Assembly: GCA_019694435.1 (NCBI GenBank)
Contig: JAIBBZ010000027.1
Span: forward strand, 1 to 64,000
Reading direction: 5' to 3'
From: Pirellulales bacterium
GTDB taxonomy: Bacteria; Planctomycetota; Planctomycetia; Pirellulales; JAEUIK01
DNA length: 64,000 bases
Positions 55,882-64,000 of this stretch are shown one piece after another. The notes under the pieces are model-generated. The model did not search any database. It was not told the DNA's origin and worked only from the letters and a program-made list of their open reading frames with translations. The first letter of the stretch is position 1; each line of letters opens with the position of its first letter. The position numbers and the translations under genes are program-made.

Positions 55882-56865
55882 ATGCGCACCGTCTCGGTCA
55901 TCGTGCCCGTCTATCACAACGCCGAGAGCCTGCCGGTATTGCTGCGCCGTTTGCAGTCGATGGCCGACAAAGAGCCGGAGCAGTTTGAGTTCATCTTCGT
56001 CGACGACGGCTCGCACCACGACAACTCGTTTCCGGTGCTCGAAGAGCTCGCGCAGACCGATCCCCGCATCAAGGCGCTGCGGTTGGCGCGCAACTTCGGT
56101 TCGAACGCCGCCTCGAGCGCGGGCATCGCCTATGCTCGGGGCGATTGCGTGGTGGCCATTTCGGCCGACTTGCAGGACCCGCCGGAATTGATCGGCGAAT
56201 TGCTGACCCAATGGCGATTGGGCTCGAAGGTCGTCTTGGCGACGCGCCGCGGCCGGGTCGATCCGTGGCTGACGAAGGCTACTTCGCAAGCGTTCTGGTG
56301 GCTGTTTCGCCGCTACGGGTTGCCGAATTTCCCGGAGCAAGGCTGCGACTACGTACTGATCGACCGGCAGGTGCTCAACGTGCTGGCCGACATCAACGAA
56401 CCGAACGGCGGCATCGGCATGGTGCTATGGACCGGGTTTCAACCGGCCTACGTCGAATATGACCGCGTGGCCCGCGACCCGAACTACGGCAAGTCGCAGT
56501 GGACGTTCGGCAAGAAGATCACCTATTTCATCGACTTGTTCGTGTCGTTTTCCGACAAGCCGATTCGCGCCGTCTCGGTCATGGGGTTGATGATGGCGCT
56601 CTTGGGGTTCCTCTATGCCTGCGCGATCGTCATCTCCTGGTGGCAGGGGAGCCGCGACCTCGTGGCCGGGTGGTCGTCGACGATCGTGATCCTGCTGCTC
56701 GTCTCCGGTGTGCAGCTGATCATGCTGGGAGTGCTTGGGGAGTATCAATTACGGATGCTGCAAACCATCCGCAAGCGTCCGCCGTTCGTCATCGACCGGG
56801 TGGTCGATCCCAGCCGGGCTCAGCAGCGGCAACGCGAGCCCCAGCCGATCGACGAGGACCTCTGA
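55882..56865 (+). CDS. GT2 glycosyltransferase, polyprenyl-phosphate type
   Basis: A 327-aa protein with a GT-A domain (VSVIVPVYHNAESLPVLLRR, FIFVDDGSHHDNS, RNFGSNAASSAG, VAISADLQDPPEL), QGCDYVLIDRQVLNVL and a Lys/Ser-containing linker. Two C-terminal TM helices follow (~231-255 and ~265-290, with VQLIMLGVLGEYQLRML), as in ArnC/GtrB/DPM1-like enzymes that load a sugar onto undecaprenyl phosphate. It follows the WecD-like gene after 180 bp that hold no other gene. It may attach the amino sugar made upstream, an inference from position. Confidence 0.88.
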   Translation: MRTVSVIVPVYHNAESLPVLLRRLQSMADKEPEQFEFIFVDDGSHHDNSFPVLEELAQTDPRIKALRLARNFGSNAASSAGIAYARGDCVVAISADLQDPPELIGELLTQWRLGSKVVLATRRGRVDPWLTKATSQAFWWLFRRYGLPNFPEQGCDYVLIDRQVLNVLADINEPNGGIGMVLWTGFQPAYVEYDRVARDPNYGKSQWTFGKKITYFIDLFVSFSDKPIRAVSVMGLMMALLGFLYACAIVISWWQGSRDLVAGWSSTIVILLLVSGVQLIMLGVLGEYQLRMLQTIRKRPPFVIDRVVDPSRAQQRQREPQPIDEDL

Positions 56866-56974
56866 GCCGCTGGCCGCGCAAGGCTGCCCGCGCCGCGCAA
56901 CCGGTGTGATCGCTGCGAGCGGCTCCAACGCCACCTGCCGTCCGGGTGCGGCCGGTCGGGCGGGGTGCCATTCG

Positions 56975-57003
56975 TTGGGAACCTCCGCCGGCGCGTTTAT
57001 ACT
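56975..57003 (+). promoter_or_regulatory. Candidate promoter of the ammonia-lyase gene
   Basis: TTGGGA (56975-56980) and TATACT (56998-57003) are separated by 17 bases, 113 bases before the ATG at 57116. It would let the lyase and the polyketide gene be expressed apart from the upstream sugar genes. The rest of the 250-bp gap holds no gene. Confidence 0.5.
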
Positions 57004-57115
57004 CGGGATTTGGCCGGCAGTTGCGCGCCGATCTGGGGAGATCGACCCGGCCTGGCGGCCGCGCCGCGGCCGCTTCCCGTCTTTGTCTTCTCGTTGCCTT
57101 TCGGACGATTGTCGC

Positions 57116-58990
57116 ATGATGGAGACCACCCCGCTGGTCGGGTATCACGCGACGCTCGACGACGTGTTGGCAGGCTTCCTGGACGATGTCCGGCGGCAAG
57201 ATCCACTCGTGCTGGGGCGCCGCGCCCTGCGCCTTGGCGAAATCTATCGCGCGGCCCATGCAGGGCACGCCGGGGCGCTGGCACCGTTGCCCATCTCGAT
57301 CGTCGAAGCGGGGCCGCTGGTCGACGCCAACCGCGCGGCCATCGCGCGGTTGCAGCAATGGCTCGACGAAAAACGCGTGGTGTATGGCGTCAATACCGGC
57401 TTCGGCGGCACCGGCATTTTCAACAAGCATCTCGACCAGGAAGGACTGCGCCGCCAGCAAGAAGTGCTGATCGACGGCCTGTTGGTCAGCGGCAAGCAAG
57501 ACGCGCTGCCGCCGGAAGTGGTCCGCGCCGCCATGCTGGCCCGAGTCGCATCGAACCTTGTCGGAGTCTCGGGTCTGCGACACGACGTCATGCGGCTGAT
57601 CGTGCGATTGGTTCATGAAGACGTGGTCCCGATCATCCCGGCCAAGGGGTCGTTGACCGCGTCGGGCGACCTGGTGCCGCTGGCCTATCTAGCGGCCACG
57701 ATCCAGGCCCAGGACGACGCGCAGGTCGAAGTCTGGCATCGCGGACAGCGCACCACGGCGCGCGCGGCCCTGGCGGCACTGGGGCTCGAACCGCTCCGGC
57801 TCGAGCCCAAGGAAGGCCTGGCTCTAGTCAACGGGACCTCGATGGCCGCGGGCGCGGGGAGCCTGGCCGTGGTTCAGGCGTTCAACGCGTACTACCTGAC
57901 GATCGCGCTGACGGCACTGGCGAATTGCGTGGTTCGCGGCACGCTGCAGTCGTATCACCCGTTCGTCGCCGAGGTGAAGCCGCACCTGGGACAGATTTAC
58001 TCGGCCCGGCTGATCTTCAACCTGATGCACTCGACCTCGGACCGGTTGGTGCCGAAGGGCGACGTCGTCGGCTTTGCGCCGGCCCACGAATACCGGCTGT
58101 GGCAACTGACGTATCCGTTCCGCTGCGCGTCTCAGCACCTAGCGCCGGAATATGACGTGCTGATGGGGGCCGCGCACGACCTGGCAATCGAGGTCAACGG
58201 CGCATCGGACAATCCTTTGATCCTGAACGACGGCACCCGACAATTCGCCGTCTCCGGGGGCAACTTCCTCGGTTCGACCGTGGCCAGGGACATGGACAAG
58301 CTGAAGCTATCGTTCCACTCGCTGGCCCGGCTGGTCCACGCCCAGTTCAAGTTCCTGATCCGCGGGGTCGACCACATCGTCAGCGCCACGGAAAGCCAGA
58401 CGGTGCGCGAACGCTTCATCGCCACTCACGTGATTCCGCTCAGCTCGCACCCGGCCGACAACATGGGCTTCCAAGGTGTCGAGATCTACATGGACGCCTT
58501 GTTGTCCGAGATGAACCAGCGCGTGGGTCCCCATTCGACGACGTATCTGTCGGCCGAAAAGGAAAACCAGGCCATCGTGTCGATGGGGCTGGCCGCGGCG
58601 CGGACCGCGCTGGATCTGGCCGCCGACACGGATTATTGCCTCGCGGCGCATCTCCTGGCCTGTTGCCAGGCGTTCGACCTGGCGACCCTGCCGCCCGAAT
58701 TGATCCGCGCTCACGAGGGGCGGCGCGAGAACCTGGTCTGCGAAAACCCCCGCGCCGAGGAGCTGGGCCATTTACGCCCGCTCTATGATTTCCTCAGGCG
58801 CGACCTGGGGGTGCCCACCTTGTGCACCAGTACGCGGATGCACGGCTACCTGACGGAGCTCGTGCGGCGCGTGTCGAAGCTCGAGTTGTTGCAGGTGTTT
58901 CACACGTCCTGTCTGCAGCCGGCCCTGGCCGACGACGCGTATGCCCGGCACTGCCGCGGCGGCTCGCGTGAGGGGGTTGCCGGAGAGTAA
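57116..58990 (+). CDS. MIO aromatic amino acid lyase/aminomutase, PAL-like
   Basis: The 624-aa product is longer than bacterial HutH (~510). It carries the MIO triad Ala182-Ser183-Gly184 in GSLTASGDLVPLAYLA, the catalytic Tyr90 in VVYGVNTGFGG and Arg in TYPFRCASQH. RAAMLARVASNLVGVSGLR, EPKEGLALVNGTSMAAG, NGASDNPLI and SAEKENQAIVSMGL follow plant PAL more closely than HutH (which has GSVGASGDLAPLAHMA). Such enzymes release ammonia from Phe, Tyr or His, or shift the amino group to give beta-amino acids. By eye the selectivity pair is Gly121-Leu122, unlike S-H (HAL), F-L (PAL) or H-L (TAL), so the substrate is open. No other hut gene is near. The next gene starts with a carboxylate-activating ligase. 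Confidence 0.85.
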   Translation: MMETTPLVGYHATLDDVLAGFLDDVRRQDPLVLGRRALRLGEIYRAAHAGHAGALAPLPISIVEAGPLVDANRAAIARLQQWLDEKRVVYGVNTGFGGTGIFNKHLDQEGLRRQQEVLIDGLLVSGKQDALPPEVVRAAMLARVASNLVGVSGLRHDVMRLIVRLVHEDVVPIIPAKGSLTASGDLVPLAYLAATIQAQDDAQVEVWHRGQRTTARAALAALGLEPLRLEPKEGLALVNGTSMAAGAGSLAVVQAFNAYYLTIALTALANCVVRGTLQSYHPFVAEVKPHLGQIYSARLIFNLMHSTSDRLVPKGDVVGFAPAHEYRLWQLTYPFRCASQHLAPEYDVLMGAAHDLAIEVNGASDNPLILNDGTRQFAVSGGNFLGSTVARDMDKLKLSFHSLARLVHAQFKFLIRGVDHIVSATESQTVRERFIATHVIPLSSHPADNMGFQGVEIYMDALLSEMNQRVGPHSTTYLSAEKENQAIVSMGLAAARTALDLAADTDYCLAAHLLACCQAFDLATLPPELIRAHEGRRENLVCENPRAEELGHLRPLYDFLRRDLGVPTLCTSTRMHGYLTELVRRVSKLELLQVFHTSCLQPALADDAYARHCRGGSREGVAGE

Positions 58991-59068
58991 ACGCGCGATT
59001 GGATGCGCCCAGAGGGCGAAGGGAAGCGCTGGGTCGGCCGTCCGCGACCGTTCATACCAACCGTTTCC

Positions 59069-62000
59069 ATGTCTGAACCACGCGCCAGAGAACGACGACT
59101 TGCCTGGGTCCGCGGACCCGAACTGCTGCGCGCGCCGAGCGATCCGCAGACGCTGCCGGGGTTGCTGCGCCGCGCGGCCGAGCGTTTCCCCGGGCACGGC
59201 GTGGTGTTCCTCGACGCTTTCGGCAGCGAGCAGCGGCTCGATTATCCGGAACTGCTCGCCGAGGCCGAGCGGCGGCTCGCGGCGCTGCGGACCTTGGGGC
59301 TACGCGCGGGCGACCGGCTGATCCTGTTGCCGCGCAGCACCCCGGAATTCGTGGCGCTGTTCTGGGGGTGTTTGCTGGGCGGAATCGTGCCGGCGCCGTT
59401 GCCCCTGGTGCAGGGACCGCTGGCGAACCTGCGCGGCGACGGCTCGCGCGCAGCGAGTGCCGAGGTGGCCCGGCTGCTGGCTGTGTGGCGCAAGCTGGGG
59501 CGCCCCTTGATGGTCGTTCCGGCAGAGCTGGCCGCGCGGCGCGCCGAGCTGGAGCAGATTGCCGGCGAGCCGCTGGCAGCATTGCGGTCGATCGCGGACC
59601 TCGAGTCTCACACGCGCGTCACGCAAGGGCACGACGCGGCGCCGGAAGATCTGGCCTATTTATTGTTCAGCTCGGGCAGCACGAGCGATCCCAAGGGCGT
59701 GATGGTGTCGCACGCCGGCAGCATCAGCAATCTATTGGCCACGCGGCAGCACAACGACTTCGACCATCGCGACGTGACACTCGCCTGGGCGCCGCTCTAT
59801 CACGTGATCGGGCTGACGTGTTTTCATCTGTTGCCGGTCGCCACCGGTGCGACGCAAGTGTTGCTCGATCCGCTGGCATTCGTGCAGCGGCCCGAGCTGT
59901 GGCTCGAAGCGATCAACCGTCACCGGGTCGCCTTCACGGGCGGGCCGAACTTTGCTTTTTCGCTGGCCTGCGAACGCGTGGCGGAATCGGCGCTGCGGCA
60001 CCTCGACTTGTCGTGCCTGAAGGTGGTGCTCAACGGTGGCGAGGTCGTCTCGGTGGCGACGTTGCGGCGGTTCTATCGCAAATTCAAGGCCTGCGGGCTG
60101 CGCAGCGAGGCGCTGGCCCCGGCGTTCGGCATGTCGGAGACGGCCGGCGGCGTGTGTTATCCGCGGCCCACGGAAAAGTTTCGCGCGTTTCGACTCGATC
60201 GGCCGGCGACCCCCGGCGTCGCCGCGGCCGCCGGCGAGGTGGCCACCGAGTATGCGAACCTGGGCTATAGCCTGCCGGGTTTGGAAGTGCGGATCGTCGA
60301 CGATCGTGATCAGGTCGTCCTCGAACGCGAAGTGGGGCACGTGCAGGTCCGCGGCGCGGCACTGGCCAGCGGCTACTGGGGCGACGAGCAAGCCACGGCT
60401 GCCGCATTTGTCGACGGTTGGCTGCGCACCGGCGACCTGGGATTCTTGAGCGCCGGTCAACTGGCGATCGTCGGACGTTCGAAAGACGTGATCATCGTGC
60501 ATGGTCACAACTACTACGCGCACGATCTGGAGCAGGCGGCTCGTGACGTCGAAGGCATCGTCCCCGATCGTGTCGTGGCCGCGAGCTGCTTCGACCCGGG
60601 CCTGGGTCGCGAACGGGTCGTAATGTTCGTGGCCATGGCTCCCGGCGCGCCCGACGCAGTGCGCGAGCAAGTGGCCGCGGCCGTGCAGCGTGCCATCGGC
60701 GTGCGCGTCGACGCGGTGTTCGTGTTGGCGGCCGATGAGTTTCCGCGCACCCCGGCCGGCAAGCTCCATCGCTACGAACTCCGCAGGCTGCTTGCGGCCG
60801 GACGATTCGACCCGCCGCAGGTCGCGACGGCGCCGACCGTGGAACCGAAGCCTGTCGCCCCCGTCGCGCCGCAAGACCCCGCCGCGCAAGTGGCCGAGGT
60901 GATTCGGGCAGCGCTGCGAGAGCTGCTCGTCACCGCGGCAGATTCACTGGACGACCGGACGAGCTTTGTCGAACTGGGGCTCGATTCGGTGTTGGCCGTG
61001 CGGCTGGCGCGCGACTTGGAAGATCGGCTCGCCGTACGGCTGCCGGCGACCACGGCCTTTGAGTTCCCGAACGTGGCGACGCTCGCTGCGCATCTTGCCG
61101 GTCGCGTCGATCCAGTCCGGCTGCCGGTGGCGGCGCCGCGCGGCGAGGCCGCGGCCCAAGTGGTCGCATCGCAGGGAGACCTGCCCGACGATGCCGTCGC
61201 GCTGGTCGGCATGGCGGGACGTTTTCCCGGGGCGGCCGATCTCGAGGAATTCTGGCAGAACCTGGCCGGCGGAAGGTGCGGCATCGTCGAGATCCCGCCC
61301 GAGCGCTGGTCGCTCGACGGCTTCTACGATCCACGGCCAGGTATTCCCGGAAAATCGATCAGCAAGTGGGCCGGGATGCTGGACGACCCGGACCTGTTCG
61401 ACCCGCGCTTCTTCGGCATCTCGCCGCACGAGGCCCAGCGAATGGACCCGCAACAGCGGCTGCTCGTCGAAGTGGCCTGGGAGGCGATCGAGCGTGCAGG
61501 CCTGGCCGGAGGTCAGCTCAACGGCAGCGCGACGGGCGTGTTTGTCGGCATCAGCTTGCACGATTACTTGCGCGGCGTCATCGCCGATCCGGCGCAGGTC
61601 GACGCTTATACGGCCTCGGGCAATTTCTTGTCGATCGCCGCCAACCGGCTGAGCTACTTGTTCGATCTCAAGGGCCCGAGCCTGGCGGTCGATACCGGCT
61701 GCAGTTCGTCGCTCGTGGCGCTGCACCTGGCCGTCGAGAGCTTGCGCCGTGGCGAGTGCGACGCGGCCCTCGTCGGCACGGCACATCTACATTTCACGCC
61801 CGAGCTGTACATCAATTTCAGCCAGGCCGGCATGCTGGCGGCCGACGGTCGCGTCAAGGCGTTCGATCGCCGGGCCAACGGCTATGTGCGCGGCGAAGGC
61901 GTGGCGGCGGTCGTCCTCAAACGGCTGCGCGATGCAGTGCGCGACGGCGATCCCATCGTGGCCGTCGTTCGTGGTACGGCTGTCAATCAAGATGGCCGGA

Positions 62001-64000
62001 CCAATGGACTGACGGCGCCAAACGTCGTCGCGCAAGTCGAGGTGCTGCAAGCCGCCTGGCGCAACGCTCGCGTCGAACCGCGAACGCTGGGCCTCGTCGA
62101 GGCCCACGGCACCGGCACTTCGTTGGGCGACCCGATCGAGGTGGATGCCCTGGTGCGAGCGTTTGACGCGGCGACACAGCAAGCCGGAGTCGAGCCCGCA
62201 CATCAATGCTGCGCGCTGGGCTCCGTAAAAACGAACATCGGGCACCTGGAACCCGCCTCGGGCCTGGCCGGTTTGCTCAAGGCCGTGTTGGCGATGCGGC
62301 ACCGGCAGTTGCCTCCCACATTGAATTTCGAAGCGCCCAACGAATTGCTGCGGTTCGACGAATCGCCCTTCTACATCGTCGATCGACTCCGTCCGTGGAT
62401 CGCCGACCAGGTGCCGCGACGGGCATGCGTGAGCTCGTTCGGATTTGGCGGTACCAACGCGCACGTCGTGTTGGAGGAGCCGCCGGCAGGGCACAACGAG
62501 CCACGGCATCCGTCGCAGCAGCCTGCCGAGCACTTGTTTGTCGTTTCGGCCCGATCGGCGGAAACACTGGTCGAGCTGGCAGGTCGGTTGGCGAGTCATC
62601 TGCGCGCAAACAGTGCGCTCGACGCGTCGGCCGTGGCCCGGACGCTGGCGACGGGGCGGACACCCTATGCATATCGCCTGGCAATCATCGCGCGTTCGCT
62701 GGAGGAATTCACGGCACGGCTCGACGAGTTTGTCGCCGACCCAGAGCTGGCGGCGCTGGCCGAGACGAGCGGCACCGCGACGTATGACAACGAACAGCGG
62801 CGATGCTGGCTGGGATTCGTTCCGCGGACGAACCTGACGCCAACAGGGACAACTGCGCACGCCTCGGAAGCGGCCGTAACGAGCCTGGCCGCGCTGGCTG
62901 CGTCGTTTGTGCGCGGCACGGCCGTCGATTGGTCCAGTAGTTTTCCGCCGGATTTGCGGCGCGTCGAATTGCCGCCGACACCGCTGCAACGGCAGCGGTA
63001 CTGGATCGGTACGCAGTCCCAGGCGATCGGGGGTGCCACGGGCGGAGCTCCGATGCCCGCTGTCGCGCAGCCGGATACGGCGGCGCCATCTCCCGGCAGC
63101 CCGGTGCCCTCGCTGGCAGCGCTGGAGCGGCGCATGACGGCGCTTTTAGCCGAGGTGCTGGAGATTGCTCCCGCGGAAATTGCGCCGACGGCCAACTACA
63201 TGGAGTTGGGCCTCGATTCATTGATGGCCACGCGCGTGGCGAAGTCACTCGATCCCTTGGGGCGGCTCGAACTGGATGCGCTGCTGCTGTTTACCTACCC
63301 CAGCGTGCGCGAGCTGGCCGCGCACCTGGCGGCCGAGCATCCCGATGCGTTTCTCGAATCGGCGGCGGAAGCACCCCAGCCGGAGCCGGCGCGACTCGTC
63401 GCGCCGGTCGCCGCCATCGCAGGCGCGCGCGAGCAGAACGGCGGCATCGCGATCGTGGGGATGGCATGCAGATTCCCGGGTGCGGACAGTCCCGAGGAGC
63501 TTTGGCGCTGGATCTGCGCGGGCGGCGATGCCATTCGGACGTTACCACTCGATCGCGCCACAGCGCTAGGGTTGGCCGACGAGCAACGACCGTTGGGGGG
63601 CTGGCTCGACGACGTCGCCGGGTTCGATCCCGCGCTATTTGGCATCACCCCGCGCGAGGCACGCTATCTCGACCCACAACAGCGGCTGCTGCTGGAGCTG
63701 ACCTGGGAGGCCTGCGAACGGGCTGGCTACTCGCGGCCGCAGCTGGCGCGCGACCGGGTGGGAGTCTTTGTCGGCGCCTCGAACTGCGATTACCTCGAAG
63801 TACTGCGGCGCGGCGGCGCTCAGGCCGACCCACACGTCGCGGCGGGCAATGCCCTGACGATGCTAGCCAACCGCATCTCGTATGCGTTCGACCTGCAAGG
63901 GCCGAGCTTGACGATCGATACGGCGTGCAGTTCGAGCCTCGTGGCCGTGCATCTGGCCTGCGAGGCGCTCGAGCGCGGCGAGATCGACGCGGCGCTAGTG
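59069..64000 (+). CDS. Hybrid acyl-AMP ligase-ACP-KS-ACP-KS polyketide synthase (cut by the window end)
   Basis: The frame is open from 59069 to the window end (1644 codons, no stop). Order: ligase ~1-575 (LLFSSGSTSDPKG, GMSETAGGVCYP; C-terminal GRSKDVIIVHGHNYYAHDLE resembles fatty acyl-AMP ligases); ACP1 with ELGLDS (Ser640); KS1 ~709-1130 with Cys878 (DTGCSSS), His1013 (EAHGTGT) and His1059 (NIGHLEP); a ~220-residue stretch without an AT domain but ending in the post-AT-linker motif PLQRQRYWIG; ACP2 (Ser1384); KS2 from ~1457, Cys1620 present, cut soon after. No KR, DH, ER or TE is seen. It should activate a carboxylic acid, load it on ACP1 and extend it. It starts 78 bp after the lyase gene; an in-frame ATG at 59003 is an alternative start. 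Confidence 0.93.
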   Translation, partial: MSEPRARERRLAWVRGPELLRAPSDPQTLPGLLRRAAERFPGHGVVFLDAFGSEQRLDYPELLAEAERRLAALRTLGLRAGDRLILLPRSTPEFVALFWGCLLGGIVPAPLPLVQGPLANLRGDGSRAASAEVARLLAVWRKLGRPLMVVPAELAARRAELEQIAGEPLAALRSIADLESHTRVTQGHDAAPEDLAYLLFSSGSTSDPKGVMVSHAGSISNLLATRQHNDFDHRDVTLAWAPLYHVIGLTCFHLLPVATGATQVLLDPLAFVQRPELWLEAINRHRVAFTGGPNFAFSLACERVAESALRHLDLSCLKVVLNGGEVVSVATLRRFYRKFKACGLRSEALAPAFGMSETAGGVCYPRPTEKFRAFRLDRPATPGVAAAAGEVATEYANLGYSLPGLEVRIVDDRDQVVLEREVGHVQVRGAALASGYWGDEQATAAAFVDGWLRTGDLGFLSAGQLAIVGRSKDVIIVHGHNYYAHDLEQAARDVEGIVPDRVVAASCFDPGLGRERVVMFVAMAPGAPDAVREQVAAAVQRAIGVRVDAVFVLAADEFPRTPAGKLHRYELRRLLAAGRFDPPQVATAPTVEPKPVAPVAPQDPAAQVAEVIRAALRELLVTAADSLDDRTSFVELGLDSVLAVRLARDLEDRLAVRLPATTAFEFPNVATLAAHLAGRVDPVRLPVAAPRGEAAAQVVASQGDLPDDAVALVGMAGRFPGAADLEEFWQNLAGGRCGIVEIPPERWSLDGFYDPRPGIPGKSISKWAGMLDDPDLFDPRFFGISPHEAQRMDPQQRLLVEVAWEAIERAGLAGGQLNGSATGVFVGISLHDYLRGVIADPAQVDAYTASGNFLSIAANRLSYLFDLKGPSLAVDTGCSSSLVALHLAVESLRRGECDAALVGTAHLHFTPELYINFSQAGMLAADGRVKAFDRRANGYVRGEGVAAVVLKRLRDAVRDGDPIVAVVRGTAVNQDGRTNGLTAPNVVAQVEVLQAAWRNARVEPRTLGLVEAHGTGTSLGDPIEVDALVRAFDAATQQAGVEPAHQCCALGSVKTNIGHLEPASGLAGLLKAVLAMRHRQLPPTLNFEAPNELLRFDESPFYIVDRLRPWIADQVPRRACVSSFGFGGTNAHVVLEEPPAGHNEPRHPSQQPAEHLFVVSARSAETLVELAGRLASHLRANSALDASAVARTLATGRTPYAYRLAIIARSLEEFTARLDEFVADPELAALAETSGTATYDNEQRRCWLGFVPRTNLTPTGTTAHASEAAVTSLAALAASFVRGTAVDWSSSFPPDLRRVELPPTPLQRQRYWIGTQSQAIGGATGGAPMPAVAQPDTAAPSPGSPVPSLAALERRMTALLAEVLEIAPAEIAPTANYMELGLDSLMATRVAKSLDPLGRLELDALLLFTYPSVRELAAHLAAEHPDAFLESAAEAPQPEPARLVAPVAAIAGAREQNGGIAIVGMACRFPGADSPEELWRWICAGGDAIRTLPLDRATALGLADEQRPLGGWLDDVAGFDPALFGITPREARYLDPQQRLLLELTWEACERAGYSRPQLARDRVGVFVGASNCDYLEVLRRGGAQADPHVAAGNALTMLANRISYAFDLQGPSLTIDTACSSSLVAVHLACEALERGEIDAALV

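Noticed and set aside
57116..58990. Ordinary histidine ammonia-lyase (hutH)
   Set aside because: No hutU, hutI or hutG gene is near, the protein is about 110 residues longer, and motifs around the MIO group follow PAL more than HutH. Not excluded biochemically.
59003..59068. Extra 22 codons at the start of the polyketide synthase
   Set aside because: The in-frame ATG at 59003 has no ribosome site and the added residues are not ligase-like; kept only as an alternative start.

Overview
This 64 kb window of high-GC DNA reads like chromosome from a planctomycete, probably in or near Pirellulales. The evidence is the many secreted or membrane proteins of unknown function, a tandem DUF1571-type protein, a sulfatase with a secretion signal, a kinase-like protein fused to a beta-helix-like domain, a Tyr/Pro/Thr-rich repeat protein, and a PurA with the P-loop variant GDEAKGK. 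Assignments are by eye from protein motifs; no database search was possible.

Layout. 1-0.8 kb: noncoding DNA with nested inverted repeats, a tRNA 3'-end-like fragment and a degenerate integrase-tail-like frame (a possible integration scar). 0.8-16.3 kb: mixed single genes (secreted beta-propeller-like protein, GT-C-like membrane protein, ExbB/MotA-like channel protein, repeat protein, DUF1571-type protein, sulfatase, HD-GYP phosphodiesterase, M50 protease, Nudix hydrolase, Flp pilin, kinase-like protein). 16.4-22.7 kb: an eight-gene minus-strand operon with several 4-base stop/start overlaps (GT2, two methyltransferases, a small membrane protein, a sirtuin without zinc cysteines, a third methyltransferase, an FAH-family enzyme and an SDR lacking the usual lysine). 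22.9-30.8 kb: M20 amidohydrolase, a small membrane protein and a complete oppABCDF-type peptide transporter. 31.1-42.9 kb: ArsR regulator, two secreted proteins and a plus-strand housekeeping block (SpoU methyltransferase, purA, uppS, cdsA, phoH-like, 7TM-HD, ybeY, corC-like). 42.9-52.4 kb: condensation-like acyltransferase, HEAT-repeat protein, secreted protein, a fused MFS/PlsC/acyl-ACP synthetase and two hypothetical genes.

The most interesting part is 52.6-64 kb, all on the plus strand. A sugar-modification cassette (DegT/DnrJ aminotransferase, NAD-dependent sugar epimerase, WecD-like acyltransferase, polyprenyl-phosphate GT2) is followed by a phenylalanine-ammonia-lyase-like MIO enzyme with its own candidate promoter. 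After that comes a giant gene cut by the window end: acyl-AMP ligase, ACP, KS, no AT, ACP, KS. The arrangement suggests, as inference, that the MIO enzyme makes an aryl acrylate (or a beta-amino acid) that the ligase activates and loads onto the first ACP to prime a polyketide. The upstream sugar genes may or may not belong to that pathway.
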